64,000 nt of DNA from Podocnemis expansa (taxonomy: Eukaryota > Chordata > Testudines > Podocnemididae). The translations under genes were made by a program, and so were the position numbers. Below the pieces are notes generated by a model, which made no database searches, was not told the origin of the DNA, and worked only from the letters and a program-made list of their open reading frames with translations. This document shows, in pieces, positions 56,001 through 63,445 of this stretch (within the stretch, counting starts at the first letter, position 1; every line of letters begins with the position of its first letter). The stretch spans positions 1,486,469 to 1,550,468 of the forward strand of contig ML682125.1 of assembly GCA_007922195.1 (NCBI GenBank). Direction: 5' to 3'.

Positions 56001-56911
56001 GTGAGCGTGTAGGCGTGTGCAAGCAGCGTGGTATGGGCAAGGCAGGCCCCAAAGTGCCTGGCTCAAGAATGGTGTGGGGCTGGGGATCCCTGGAGTTCTC
56101 AGTGGGCCTGTGTTGCCACCCCCTGCCCCAAGGTGGGCACTGCTGGCCATGCAGATGGGATCACCAGCAGGGAACAGGGAGCTGGGTGTTTGCTCCACAA
56201 CAGGGAGGCTGGGTGCGGCTGGGCAGGGCCAACGCACAGGCCACAGGGAGTCTGGTCCCTGGCCCATGGCTACTGCTGGAGTCATGTTCACACCTTGCCT
56301 GTTCTCTGCAGGATCCTGGAGCTAGACCTGGTTGTGCGTGACGAGAATGGGAATATCCTGGACCCCGACAGAACCAGCATCATTAGCCTCTTCCAGGCTC
56401 ACAAACATGCCACGCACATGATCAGTGAGCGGATCCAAGAAGAGATGGTGAGAGCCCGGTCCTGGCCCCACTCTTTGGCCTGTTGATCCCACCCCACCCC
56501 AGGCAGGCCAACAGCTCTATAGGCCCTGCCCGGCAAAGGGGCACTACTCACTGCACTCCATACACAGGGGAGGGGAGTTTCAGCTCCCTGTCAGGTTAGG
56601 GGGTCTTGCTGCCCCACCCAGCCCCATGCTCTGAGCACTGGGAACTCCTGCTGCTGGCCCCTCTGGGCTGACTCACACCTACAGCCCAGGAAGGAGCCTA
56701 GTTGGATTTGGGCCAGGCTGGGTGGAAATCCCTTTGACCTCCTGCTCCTCTGCCTGCAGTGTGCCCAGAACAGTGAGCTGGGCTGCTGTGCCCGCCTGGC
56801 CTCACCTTCCCACAGCCTCTACCTCTGCGTCCGCAACTTCGTCTGCAACATCGGGGAGGAGGCCCAGCTGTTCACAGCCCTCTATGACCCCAACCAGCAG
56901 AAGATGATCAG
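28980..56911 (+). CDS. DOCK2-like dedicator-of-cytokinesis gene, 5' part (exons 1-8)
   Basis: This spliced gene encodes the N-terminal 252 residues of a DOCK-A (CDM family) protein, a large cytoplasmic exchange factor that activates RAC with the help of ELMO. Coding exons read 28980-29022, 34784-34867, 53364-53404, 53825-53880, 55204-55300, 55708-55856, 56312-56447 and 56760-56911. All are flanked by AG and GT, and the phases (1,1,0,2,0,2,0,2) join into one frame without a stop. Residues 1-14 match the DOCK start peptide, about 15-72 form the SH3 domain, and 76-252 the helical N-terminal region. Exons 5-8 look most like DOCK2 ([44 protein letters not shown]), while the start peptide is DOCK1/5-like. 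The many replacements suggest a paralogue or a fast lineage. The catalytic DHR2 domain lies outside the window. DOCK-A membership is near certain; the exact member is not. Confidence 0.93.
29220..29695 (+). repeat. G-rich minisatellite in DOCK intron 1
   Basis: Starting about 200 bp after exon 1, 'gtctgggctggg' and 'gtctgagttgggggctgg' recur irregularly and the + strand is strongly G-rich, including an 18-G run near 29312-29329. Many GGG tracts make G-quadruplex formation plausible on the non-template strand. Confidence 0.75.
29696..30100. other. Intron 1, unassigned
   Basis: Non-repetitive by eye; no gene seen. Confidence 0.35.
30101..30660 (+). mobile_element. CR1/L3 LINE fragment
   Basis: 'cagcactgtggccaaaaggggtcatgaaatactggg' and 'gaagagccaggagaatgatgaaagg' are the decayed RT C-terminus of the same LINE subfamily as 9106-9805. 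The end 'cagatctgctctagggctgggcatcagatgatc' is its 3' untranslated region. Confidence 0.8.
30661..34783. other. Rest of DOCK intron 1
   Basis: No coding exon was recognised. 30780-30900 has a diverged direct repeat ('cacacagcaagccagggca' twice) and 31180-31330 a tandem of 'ccctccatgcagcccc'. A hAT-like end 'cagggctgtaactaaaag' lies at about 34027. Open frames of 60-215 codons are repeat artefacts. Confidence 0.45.
34784..34867 (+). CDS. DOCK2-like exon 2, first half of SH3 domain
   Basis: The acceptor is tttttcag/ct and the donor is g/gtaagt. Residues 15-42 begin ALWNF, at the position of the SH3 ALYDY motif, and contain [11 protein letters not shown], which is diagnostic of the DOCK1/2/5 SH3. 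The first two bases complete an alanine codon begun in exon 1, and the last base begins the glycine of the GWYRGY motif. Trp replaces the usual Tyr at the third position of the ALYDY motif. Confidence 0.95.
34868..35754. other. Start of DOCK intron 2
   Basis: A (CAAAT)n tract at 35014-35038 runs into 'catagggctggaaggga', the tip of an antisense CR1-like tail. No exon or other element is recognised up to the Gypsy remnant. Confidence 0.45.
35755..37228 (-). pseudogene. Gypsy (Mag-like) gag remnant, interrupted by hAT
   Basis: Minus-strand codons at 35755-36345 encode a retrotransposon capsid: [39 protein letters not shown] and [20 protein letters not shown], followed by a CX2CX3HX4C zinc knuckle ([13 protein letters not shown]). 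The pattern fits the Mag clade of Ty3/Gypsy. The N-terminal part lies upstream on that strand (about 37150-37228) beyond a 785-bp hAT insertion. No pol follows, so this is a dead fragment rather than a domesticated gene. Confidence 0.8.
36356..37140. mobile_element. hAT-type element with 8-bp duplication ATACATCC
   Basis: Perfect ATACATCC copies at 36348-36355 and 37141-37148 flank termini CAGAGGCGTTGCTGG and, on the other strand, CAGAAACGTCACTGG. The 785-bp interior is a GC-rich tandem array with 'ccggggatgtggggcccagc' recurring about every 50 bp. It is non-autonomous and inserted in the gag remnant. Confidence 0.85.
37313..37655. repeat. DIRS 2 left ITR and internal complementary region
   Basis: The outer end 'ggttactcaccagtaactgtcatttctcaagatgggctgc' is followed by the ITR body. 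At about 37575 the complement 'gcagcccatctcgaagagggatggttactggtgaataacc' is fused directly to 'gttctccttcgagcgctgctcacatcattcag', the complement of the right end. This fused circle-junction copy is the hallmark of DIRS elements. Confidence 0.9.
37731..38531 (-). pseudogene. DIRS 2 tyrosine recombinase
   Basis: A 266-codon open frame starts with [19 protein letters not shown], typical of the recombinase core-binding region. Catalytic box residues seen are Arg in [11 protein letters not shown] and His-x-x-Arg in [11 protein letters not shown]. The C-terminal [14 protein letters not shown] stands where relatives have ATWSS..TF....Y, and no Tyr is present, so the nucleophile appears lost. It would have integrated circular cDNA. 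Confidence 0.88.
38562..40502 (-). pseudogene. DIRS 2 RT, RNase H and methyltransferase-like domains
   Basis: From the right: [20 protein letters not shown] and [12 protein letters not shown] (40101-40502), then a frame change to [18 protein letters not shown] and the active site YLYLDDWL (39613-40395). RNase H keeps [18 protein letters not shown] and [13 protein letters not shown] (39112-39525). The methyltransferase-like domain holds [12 protein letters not shown] and [20 protein letters not shown] (38562-39164). At least three frame changes make it non-functional. Confidence 0.9.
41106..43600 (-). pseudogene. DIRS 2 Gag, split by CR1
   Basis: The N-terminal knuckle is [20 protein letters not shown] followed by [17 protein letters not shown] (about 43372-43490). 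After the CR1 insertion the C-terminal half (41160-41909) reads [12 protein letters not shown] and [19 protein letters not shown], matching [16 protein letters not shown] of DIRS 3. A (CT)n run at about 41080-41100 breaks the frame. Confidence 0.85.
42417..43206 (-). mobile_element. CR1 LINE 3' fragment inside DIRS 2
   Basis: The tail 'tcatagaatcatggaatcatagaaacataggg' starts near 42417. The 200-codon minus frame (42603-43205) encodes the RT C-terminus ([37 protein letters not shown]). It is close to the 4652-5137 copy and younger than its DIRS host. Confidence 0.94.
44100..46800. other. Core of DIRS 3 without recognisable domains
   Basis: No reading frame keeps RT, RNase H or recombinase motifs. 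A weak trace may be VRSHATASL near 44930-44951 on the minus strand, at a place comparable to the recombinase VRAHTTRAQ of DIRS 2. Either heavy decay or replacement by unrelated sequence would explain it. Confidence 0.4.
46806..48760 (-). pseudogene. DIRS 3 Gag
   Basis: The N-terminal portion (47894-48760) has [30 protein letters not shown] and a Ser/Pro-rich linker. The C-terminal portion (46806-47378) has [34 protein letters not shown] and [14 protein letters not shown]. The two halves are in different frames. The longest and best kept Gag of the three DIRS copies. Confidence 0.87.
48959..50496. other. Intron 2, unassigned with one (GT)n microsatellite
   Basis: A (GT)n tract lies at about 49860-49888. 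No exon or transposon is recognised in the rest. Confidence 0.45.
50497..52539. mobile_element. Harbinger-like element with microsatellite and minisatellite core
   Basis: The left end GGCTATGTCTACGC and the right end GTGTGGACATAGCC are inverted termini of the 63523-63970 type. Arms rich in 'gttgactta/taagtcaac' flank (CA)n-rich sequence (50640-50760) and the GC-rich array at 51420-52480. No transposase is seen, and the short flanks do not give a perfect 3-bp duplication. Confidence 0.6.
51420..52480. repeat. GC-rich minisatellite, unit 50-60 bp
   Basis: 'agctcccttgtccc' recurs at about 51662, 51712 and 51772, with many diverged copies up to 'cctgcgggtcctggaaagaaggga'. Simultaneous long open frames on both strands are by-products. 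Confidence 0.8.
52578..53160 (+). mobile_element. ERV-like LTR region fragment
   Basis: The stretch starts TGTGATGAAGTAAG and contains 'ttgttaataaaccctctgactgctacactggctgagtgtcactgc', the usual arrangement of a retroviral poly(A) signal with R/U5 sequence. Downstream sequence may be the first part of an internal region. Ends and duplications were not resolved; no protein is encoded. Confidence 0.5.
53364..53404 (+). CDS. DOCK2-like exon 3, SH3 GWYRGY segment
   Basis: This 41-bp micro-exon follows cacttgcag and ends at gg/gtaagt. With the base from exon 2 it reads [14 protein letters not shown], matching the DOCK SH3 segment that carries the conserved ligand-binding Trp (residue 44). It was found by looking for the WYRG codons expected between exons 2 and 5; the phase fits both neighbours exactly. 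Confidence 0.93.
53825..53880 (+). CDS. DOCK2-like exon 4, end of SH3 domain
   Basis: The exon follows tttttttccctag and ends at gg/gtaggt. It reads [18 protein letters not shown], equivalent to GIFPxxYIHLKE in DOCK1/5. The position that is Tyr or Phe in relatives (P..Y/F) is Leu here, which would change the SH3 ligand face. Two trailing bases complete a glycine in exon 5. Confidence 0.92.
53881..54329. other. Intron 4, first part
   Basis: A loose repeat of 'cagtgttcagtctgagc' and 'ggccccatcacc' at about 54045-54290. No exon seen. Confidence 0.45.
54330..54545. repeat. 46-bp tandem repeat
   Basis: 'tggctcctgccctggc' recurs at 54341, 54387, 54433 and 54479, exactly 46 bp apart, each unit including 'cttgcaaatagccaggggcatgc'. 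The copies are nearly identical, so it is recent or homogenised. It lies in DOCK intron 4. Confidence 0.88.
54955..55066. mobile_element. Short MITE or MITE tip
   Basis: 'atatgtctacactgtg' at the left and 'atgtagacatagccc' at the right are inverted, with an internal 'gtcgactttaagtcaac' palindrome. It belongs with the turtle GGCTATGTC-type elements. Confidence 0.55.
55204..55300 (+). CDS. DOCK2-like exon 5
   Basis: Residues 76-107, between ctggacag and gtgaga. They contain [20 protein letters not shown] and end WKQLYV. The ENI.PAE.P and KQLYV combination is DOCK2-type rather than DOCK1/5-type. This is the start of the helical region after the SH3 domain. Confidence 0.96.
55301..55707. other. 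DOCK intron 5
   Basis: A short GC-rich intron with no insertion recognised. Confidence 0.6.
55708..55856 (+). CDS. DOCK2-like exon 6
   Basis: Residues 108-156 between tgtttacag and aa/gtgaga. The motif [13 protein letters not shown] and the ending VTSKIDYGN are nearly those of DOCK2, whereas the first 20 residues ([19 protein letters not shown]) diverge. The exon begins ATG by chance; the frame is fixed by the phase-0 junction with exon 5. Confidence 0.96.
56312..56447 (+). CDS. DOCK2-like exon 7
   Basis: Residues 157-202, acceptor ctctgcag and donor atg/gtgaga. It reads [20 protein letters not shown] and continues through [11 protein letters not shown] to IQEEM. The [15 protein letters not shown] block is a hallmark of DOCK-A proteins. 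Confidence 0.97.
56760..56911 (+). CDS. DOCK2-like exon 8 (last exon in window)
   Basis: Residues 203-252, acceptor tgcctgcag and donor atcag/gtactt. It contains [20 protein letters not shown] and then [11 protein letters not shown], aligning with the DOCK2 SPTHSLY..VRNFVC region. The split last codon AG/N predicts the serine that opens SENYLVRW in relatives. I searched the remaining 7 kb for that next exon and did not find it, so it lies beyond 64000. Confidence 0.95.
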
Positions 56912-57545
56912 GTACTTGGCCCTGCAGAGAGAGGGACAGAGCGGGCTTCCCCCTGGTTTTGGGAGTCTCACAGGAGCAGCTCTGAGCCAAGGGCCATGTG
57001 GAGTTGCCAAGTGACCTTCCCCTGTGGCAGTGGCCTGGGCTGGGTGATCCCAGTGCCTGGCACAATGGAGATCAGAAATTTCCAGACCACAGAGCTGATG
57101 GCTTACCCAGGGTACCTTACCCAGGCCAATGAATTGTCCTCCCAAACCCTCCTCAACGGACCAGTGGTACCCGACCCCACACTCCTTCCCCACCCCACAG
57201 ACTGACCAGTGACACCCGGCCCCATGCCCTCTCTCCCCCATGACTGACCAATGACACCTGGCCCCATGCCCCCTCTGCCACTTTGCTTTATAATGGCAGA
57301 GGTTTGACTGTTACTTTAACTCTGGGCTCCGGTGTCAAACCCGGCCTCATGTTTCAGACTCTCATTTGGTGGTACCATACAGCAGGGAGAACAGACACTG
57401 TTTCGTCTAACCTAGCCCAGTCAGTATATTGTGGACGCAGCCTGTCTCCTCTCTAAGTGTTTGCTGCCATGGGGAAGATAGTGGGGAATAAGGTAGGGTG
57501 TGAATTTAAAACACAACAGCCATTCCACACTGGCTGTCAGCATGG
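56912..57545. other. Start of DOCK intron 8
   Basis: A short direct repeat 'gactgaccaatgacacctggccccatgccc' occurs twice near 57200-57270. No exon 9 signature (ENYLVRW) was found. Confidence 0.45.
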
Positions 57546-57551
57546 GGCACC

Positions 57552-57690
57552 TTCAAGACATGTCTGCACTTTGAGCTAGAGATATACATTCCAGATTGAA
57601 GAGTCACAGCTGCGCAGCTGAGCTAGCTCAGGTTATGCTCCCCAAACTGGGATTTACACCTCCTAGCTGAAGTATAAACATGTCCTAAGA
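57552..57690. mobile_element. MITE
   Basis: The left 'aagacatgtctgcactttgagctag' pairs with the right 'ctgaagtataaacatgtcctaag'. Internal 'gctgcgcagctgagctagctcag' is palindromic. Turtle DNA-transposon derivative. Confidence 0.6.
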
Positions 57691-57733
57691 GTTCCTGTGC
57701 ACGCTGTACTTAATTCACTTCCAAAGAGGCACT

Positions 57734-57905
57734 TTTAGGCCAGGTCTACACTCGGAAAGTGTGTTGGTTTAACTTCTTTGTTCAGGGTGTGATGCTGTTA
57801 AATTGACCTAAACCTCTGTGTAGACAGTGCTCAGTCAGCAAGAGAATTCTTCTGTCAGCATAGCTACCACCTCTTGGGGAAAGGGTCCCATGGATCCGTA
57901 GGTCC
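57734..57905. mobile_element. MITE-like sequence
   Basis: 'taggccaggtctacactcgg' is a common turtle MITE terminus. The partner end was not clearly located. Confidence 0.45.
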
Positions 57906-57917
57906 GCTGCTCTTGCA

Positions 57918-58130
57918 TAACAAACAAGGAGTCTCGTAGCACTTTTAAAGACTAACATTTATTTATTGAATGAGCTTTCATGGGAAAAATCCCACTTCAT
58001 CAAGTGTCTGACAAAGTGGGATTTTCTACCACAAAGACTCATGTGATAAATAAATCTGTTAGTCTTCAAAAATGCCACCAAATCCCTTGTTTGTTTTGCT
58101 GGACTAAACTAACATGGCTGCCCCCTTGGA
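57918..58130. repeat. Two Cry SINE copies in inverted orientation
   Basis: 57918-58000 reads forward ('ggagtctcgtagcacttttaaagactaac', 'gagctttcatggg'). 58005-58130 is the reverse orientation, ending 'ctaaactaacatggctgcccccttggaacttg'. They can fold into a hairpin. This SINE family is diagnostic of hidden-necked turtles. Confidence 0.85.
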
Positions 58131-58635
58131 ACTTGCTCTTGCATGGCTCTGCAGCAGTCCCTCAGTGCATCAGCCCGCTTGGGGTCACATGCGCTCACTG
58201 GAGTGAGCCACTTAGCTCCACTGCTTCCTAGGACCAAACCTGGGAGCTTTCAACACCCTGCTTCACATCATGAGCTCCCTTCAGTAAGTCTACCAGAGCT
58301 GGACACCTTGGGGAGACTTGTACCCCCAAAGGAGCAATATAAGGTGGAGTGTCTGTGAGATATTGTAAAACAGAAGGATTTGTTAGTGGTCTGTCAGAGG
58401 AAGGAAGAGTATAGCAGAGGAAGTCCATGGGCTAGCACAGAGAATGGGAAGCTACAGGCTACAGCCAAGTCTGTCTGGGTCTCTTCAGAGCTCAGGACTG
58501 TCTCTCACTGCCCACCAGTCCTGAGTCCCCCTGTTTCTAGACCATGCTTCACTAACTCTGCCTGCTCCTCCTCTGATCTTTAGTTATACTTCCCTGCATA
58601 TATTTCCTCCCATTCTGTAAGTTCCCCATCTTCAA
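58131..58635. other. No gene recognised
   Basis: Intronic sequence between SINE copies. Confidence 0.4.
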
Positions 58636-58762
58636 AGCATCTGACAAAGTGGCATTTCCACAAAAGCTCATGCAATAAATAAATTCGTTAGTCTTTAAGT
58701 GCCACAGGACTCCTTGCTTGTTTTGCTGGACTAGACTAACATGGCTGCCCCTTTGGAACTTG
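58636..58762 (-). mobile_element. Cry SINE
   Basis: Reverse orientation: 'aaagctcatgcaataaataaattcgttagtctttaagtgccacaggactcc' and 'gactagactaacatggctgcccc'. The promoter-bearing tRNA-like head is toward 58760. Confidence 0.88.
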
Positions 58763-60210
58763 TCCTTCTCCCTTTGTTTCTCTTCCTGGGCAAACACCAT
58801 CACCTGGCCAACTTCAGCTGCTACCAACTGGATGGCTTCCTACAGAAGGGAAGGAGAGAAGTCAGCTATCCACAGTCATTAGTGGCAAGACAGCCAGACA
58901 TCCTGTTAATCTGTCTTTTGGGTTCTCCATGACTGTGGACCCAGGCATGGGAATGATAGTCACGCCTGTATTGCTTTGTGTCTCTTTGAAGAGACATCAC
59001 CCTTCCCCTATGTGACCCAGGCCTCCTGGGATAACCTTCTGAATGTGCCAAAATTAGGGCAATCCCCCAGACCGGCCTGTCAGACCTCTGTCTGCCCTAC
59101 AGCTGGCCCAGCTCCAGAGGCCAAAGGGTGATCTCCTGGCCTGCCCCTGCCAGCCCAACTCCTGGCCCAGATGCAGAGGCCAAGGGGCAATTCCCCGGCC
59201 TGAGCCCTGCCTGCCCGACCCCTGGCCCAGCTGCAGAGGGCAAGGAGTGATCCCTCAGCCTGACCCTGGCTCAGCTCCAGAGGCCAAGGGATGATCCCCC
59301 CAGCTGGCCTGATCCAGGGCCTGGAGAAACGATCCTCTGACCAGTCCCCCACACCTGCCCAGGTCCTGCAGTCCCCTCTACCACAGTACTTACCTGTACT
59401 GTGTGTTTGGGGGGCTGCTGGGGTGAAGGCAGAGCTTGCCGCTGTGTGCTGCTGAAGAAAGGAAGGATTTGAAATTCCCTCTCTCTCCACCCTAAGCTAC
59501 TGACTCAGCTGCATGCTCCAGGATGGAGCCGCAGCTAAGCTCAGCAGGCAGGCTGGCTCATCTGCACCTGTTTGCTGGGGGAGAAAAGATTCAGGGCAGC
59601 AGTGATGCTCCTCTGCCCCTTAAAGCCTGGCTGTCTAGGTTGCCAACATAGTCAGATCGGCCCTGCTCACCTCTGTTGGAGAGCACAGCCCTCCACCCCT
59701 CTCCTCCGTCTCCTTGCTCAGCAAAGTACCCAGATGGGCCCCACCAGACACTCAGAACATGCCCCATAATGTCCTCCATTCTGTCCCTGATGAGCTGAAT
59801 GCCTTGTTTGCTTTACTTGTGTCAGCTGCAGGTTGAGCCAAGGTCTCATGGAGTTTCTCAGGGTGATGGTAGATGTACAAGTAATTGTCAATACGGAATT
59901 GTCATCCCAGGGGAACATTTGTATCCACCGGCACCACTTAACCTTCCCCTGTGAGGGAAATTGATAATTGACCTTTACCTTGTGTTTCCTGTCCCTTATT
60001 CTTGCCCACTGAGCCACACTGCCTTTGCACTTGAATGTGCCAAGTGTAAGTTCTCTGATGATCCTCTTTGCCCCTTGCACTCACTCCAGAACCAGGCAGT
60101 CCTGCTCTGTGAGTCTCTACTGCTGTGATGCAATAGCTGTCCTCACTGACAAAAGTGTGTCTTGCAGCCCCTGCTACTGGCTGGTCCAAGTCAAAGCCCA
60201 TAGTCATTCA
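58763..60210. other. Unassigned, with LTR tip and short tandem
   Basis: 59012-59066 ('tgtgacccaggcctcctgggataacc') is the tip of the 1-kb LTR family. 59085-59330 repeats 'ctggcccagctgcagaggccaagg' about every 60 bp. No gene seen. Confidence 0.5.
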
Positions 60211-60896
60211 TGTGGTGTTTGGAGGTTCCAGATGGTTGGAAAAAGGCAAATGTAATGCCCAACTTCAGAAAAAGGAAGGAGGAAGATCCAGGGAACTACA
60301 AACTGGTCAGCCTGGCCTCAGTCCCTGGAAAAATCAAGGAGCAAGTCCTCAAGAAATCTATTTTGAGGCACTTGGAAGAAAGGAAGGTGATCAGGAACAG
60401 TCAGCATGGATTCACAATGGGCAGGTCATGCGTGACCAAACTGACTGCTTTCTATGCTTAGATGACTGGCTCTGAGGGTATGGGGAAAATGGGGGATGTG
60501 AGATATTTTGACTTTAGCAAAGCTTTTGATATGGTTTCCCATAGTATTCTTGCCAGCAAATCAAAGTAGTATGGGCTGGATGAATGGACTATACAGTGGT
60601 TGGAAAGCTGGCTAGATTGCTGGGCTCAGTGGGTAGTGATCAATGAATCAATGCCTAATTGGCAGCCAGTAACAAGCAGAGCACCCCAGGGGTTGGCCCT
60701 GGGGCCAGTTTTGTTCAGCATCTTGATTAATAATCTGTATGATGGGACAGATTGCACCACAGGAACTTTTCAAATGACACTAAGCTGGAGGGAGTGGTAG
60801 ATACACTGGAGGATAGGGATAGGATACAGAGTGACCTAGACAAATTGGAGGATTGGGTCAAAAGAAATTTGATGAGGTTCCACAAGAAGTCTAGAG

Positions 60897-61113
60897 CAGT
60901 GGTTCCCACCCTTTTCTCTGCCATGGCATACCTTGCTACCATTAATTAATTTGAGGCACACAGCCATATAGTTTCCAAATTAACTCGTGAATATTCATGA
61001 GCCAGTGAGCTAATCCAGACCTCTTTGAGTGGTTTTTAAAAAAAAATTTTGGCACACCTGCTCAGGCCTAACAGCACACCTGTGTGCCATGGCACACTGG
61101 TTGGGAAACACTG
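60897..61113. mobile_element. hAT MITE, 217 bp
   Basis: The left end CAGTGGTTCCCACCC and right end GGGAAACACTG are inverted. The flanks gtctagag and gtgtagag agree at seven of eight positions. Inserted in the old CR1. Same family as 751-2623. Confidence 0.88.
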
Positions 61114-61638
61114 GTGTAGAGTCCTGCCCTTCAGATGGAAGAATCCATGGGATCATGCACTGCTCCAGACTGGAGACTGGTGGGCTGGGCAGCAGTTCTC
61201 CAGAAAAGGAACTGGCAGTTACAGTAGACAAGGAGTGTGATATGTCAACAGTGCGCCATTACTGCCAAGAAAGCTAACAGCATTTTGGACTGTATTAGTA
61301 GGAGAATTGCCAGCAGGTCAAGGGAAATGATTATGCCCCTCTATTCAGCTGGGTGAGGCCACATTTGGATTATCATGTCCACTTACAAAAAGCAAAGAGT
61401 CAGTGGAGGGCAACAAAAATGATCTGAGGACCAGACAGCATGACTTGTTAGAAGAGGCTGAGGGAACTGAACTTGTTCAGTCTGTAAAAGACAAGAATTG
61501 AAGGGAGGGGATTTGACAGCAGCCTTTAACTACCTGAAAGGGGTTTCCAGAAAGGATGGAGCTAGGCTGTTTTCAGTGGTTGCAGATGCCAGAACTAGAA
61601 ACAATGGTCTCAAGTTGCAATGGGGGAGGTCTAGGTTG

Positions 61639-62222
61639 TGTGGCAAGATCACCCCCCTTTCTGGGGGGAAGGGGTGTGTGAGGCCTGGCCCAACAGTTCA
61701 GATCTTCTCTCCAAGGGGTATTGATCACAGTTCAGTCAGCCCCCCATCCAGGAAGATCCCTGGCTTTTGGCAGTCTATCAGGTACCCTCTTCCTTCCTTA
61801 GTCCTGGGTCCCAGCTGAAGAACCTTCAAAGCAATGGAAGGGCCAGCTGCTTGTCTCTGTCTCTGGTTAAGGCAGGGGAGAAACAGTCTCCTCCTCTGTC
61901 TGGGGAGCTTCCAAACTGAAACAACAGCCTCGCCTCGCCTCGCCTCGCCTCGCCTCGCCTCAGCTCAGCTCAGCTCAGCTCAGCTCAGCTCAGCTCTCGC
62001 TCTCGCTCTTGCTCTTGCTCTTGCTCTCGCTTCCCCCCCCCCTTTCTCCTAGTGGAAGCAGCCTTTATAGGCGTGGGGTAGCCCTTGATTGGGTGCAGCT
62101 GTCTGTAATTGGCCTGCAGAGGCCTTTTATTTGCAGTCAGGGAAAAGGGCCTTCACCAGTCTAGGGGTCACATACCTGCTCTGGTGTACCCTTCTGTACC
62201 CCTCGGCCCTGACCTTATCACA
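61639..62222. mobile_element. Solo LTR, 584 bp, GTTG duplication
   Basis: It starts TGTGGCAAGATC and ends CCTTATCACA, flanked by GTTG (61635-61638 and 62223-62226). Removing it restores the CR1 text 'ggtctaggttggatattagg'. It contains pentamer arrays (CCTCG)n, (CTCAG)n and a (CTCTTG)-like run at about 61927-62030. A 4-bp duplication fits some ERV and Gypsy groups. Confidence 0.9.
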
Positions 62223-62369
62223 GTTGGATATTAGGAAAATCTATTTCCCTAGGAGGGTGGTGAAGGACTGGAATGGGCTCCCTCCTTAGAGGTTTTTAAG
62301 GTCTGGTTTGACAAACCCCTGCCTGGGATGGTTTAGTCAGAGTTGTTCCTGCTTTGAGAAAGGGGTTGT

Positions 62370-62655
62370 ACTAGACACCTAGGCAACTTATTCTAGTGCT
62401 TAATCATCCTGATAGTTAGGAATTTTTTCCTAATGTGCAACCTAAACCTCCTTTGCTGTAATTTAAGCCCATTTCTTCTTATCCTATCATTGAGAGTTAA
62501 GGAGAATAATTTTTCTCCCTTCTCCTTACAACCACATTTTTATGTACTTGAAAATTGTTATGTCCCCTCTCAGTCTCCTCTTTTTTCCATACTAAACAAA
62601 CTCAGCTCTCTCAATCTCTTCCCTTGAGGTTCCTTCCATTCCTAATGTTCTGTGA
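62370..62655 (-). mobile_element. CR1 LINE 3' fragment, older subfamily
   Basis: 'cttaatcatcctgatagttaggaattttttcctaatgtgcaacctaaacctcc' and 'catttcttcttatcctatc' are the reverse complement of a CR1 3' region, distinct from the 4652 and 42417 copies. Confidence 0.8.
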
Positions 62656-63444
62656 TTTTATGTAGCCCAAATGGCAGAGATGATGCTGGGGAGCAAAGGC
62701 CCAGAGTTTGAACTCTGTCGAGACCCTGTGTTTGTGGGGGACTTTGTAGATCCATGGGATGGGAAGGGATTGGTGTCCCCATGTTTGGTTCCTGAATTCA
62801 TTCAGAGCTCAAACTTGCTTCATTCAAGAGGGAGCATGAAACCCCCTCCTTCCTTGCCCTGCAACTGTGGGTTTCTCACAGGCAGGACCGCAGGCAAGGA
62901 GAGGGTGGGGTGCCACTGAAAGAGAGGGAAACTCAGTCAAGGAGATGAGAGAGGGAGCTGTGTTTGCAAAAGGGCTCATGGAGCCAGCAACCATGGCAAC
63001 AGCTCCAGGGCTGCACGTGGGGCCCATGAGGGGTCAGATGGGCTGTCGGGTCCCTAAGGACAGTGGAAGGACAGAAAGGAGTTTGGAAGGTGGGATGTAA
63101 GGCAGAGCAGGAGAGAGGAATGTGGAGTCTGGTGGCCACTGGCACACAGCACTATGGTGTGGGAAGGGTGGTGATGAGGTGAGAGTGAGAGTAGCTAGAA
63201 TGGCCAGCACCAGGAGCTGGAAAGAGAAAGCTGGGAACCCACAGGGTCAGGGGGCTCCTCTGGGGGAGACTGACCATGAATGGTGCTGACAGGTGGTCCA
63301 GGACAGTGTGCACTAGGCAATCAGCCAGGGAGCATCGCTTGACTGCTCAAGGGAGATCACAGGAAGTGAGATTGTGCAATGAGCAAACCATGGGAGCTTC
63401 AAGGAAAGGTGTGGAAAGTAGAGAGTGATTTAACATTTGCATCT
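62656..63444. other. No gene recognised
   Basis: Purine-rich, unique-looking DNA, presumably intronic. Confidence 0.4.
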
Positions 63445-63445
63445 T

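Larger units (their letters stand above)
60211..62360 (+). mobile_element. Degraded CR1 RT region with two nested insertions
   Basis: 'ccagatggttggaaaaaggcaaatgtaatgcccaac' starts the RT region, with a frame NYKLVSLASVPGKIKEQVL (60210-60461) and later GLALGPVLFSILINNLYDG (60600-60800). The C-terminal and 3' part continues to about 62350. Many indels, a hAT insertion (60897-61113) and a solo LTR (61639-62222) interrupt it. Confidence 0.88.
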
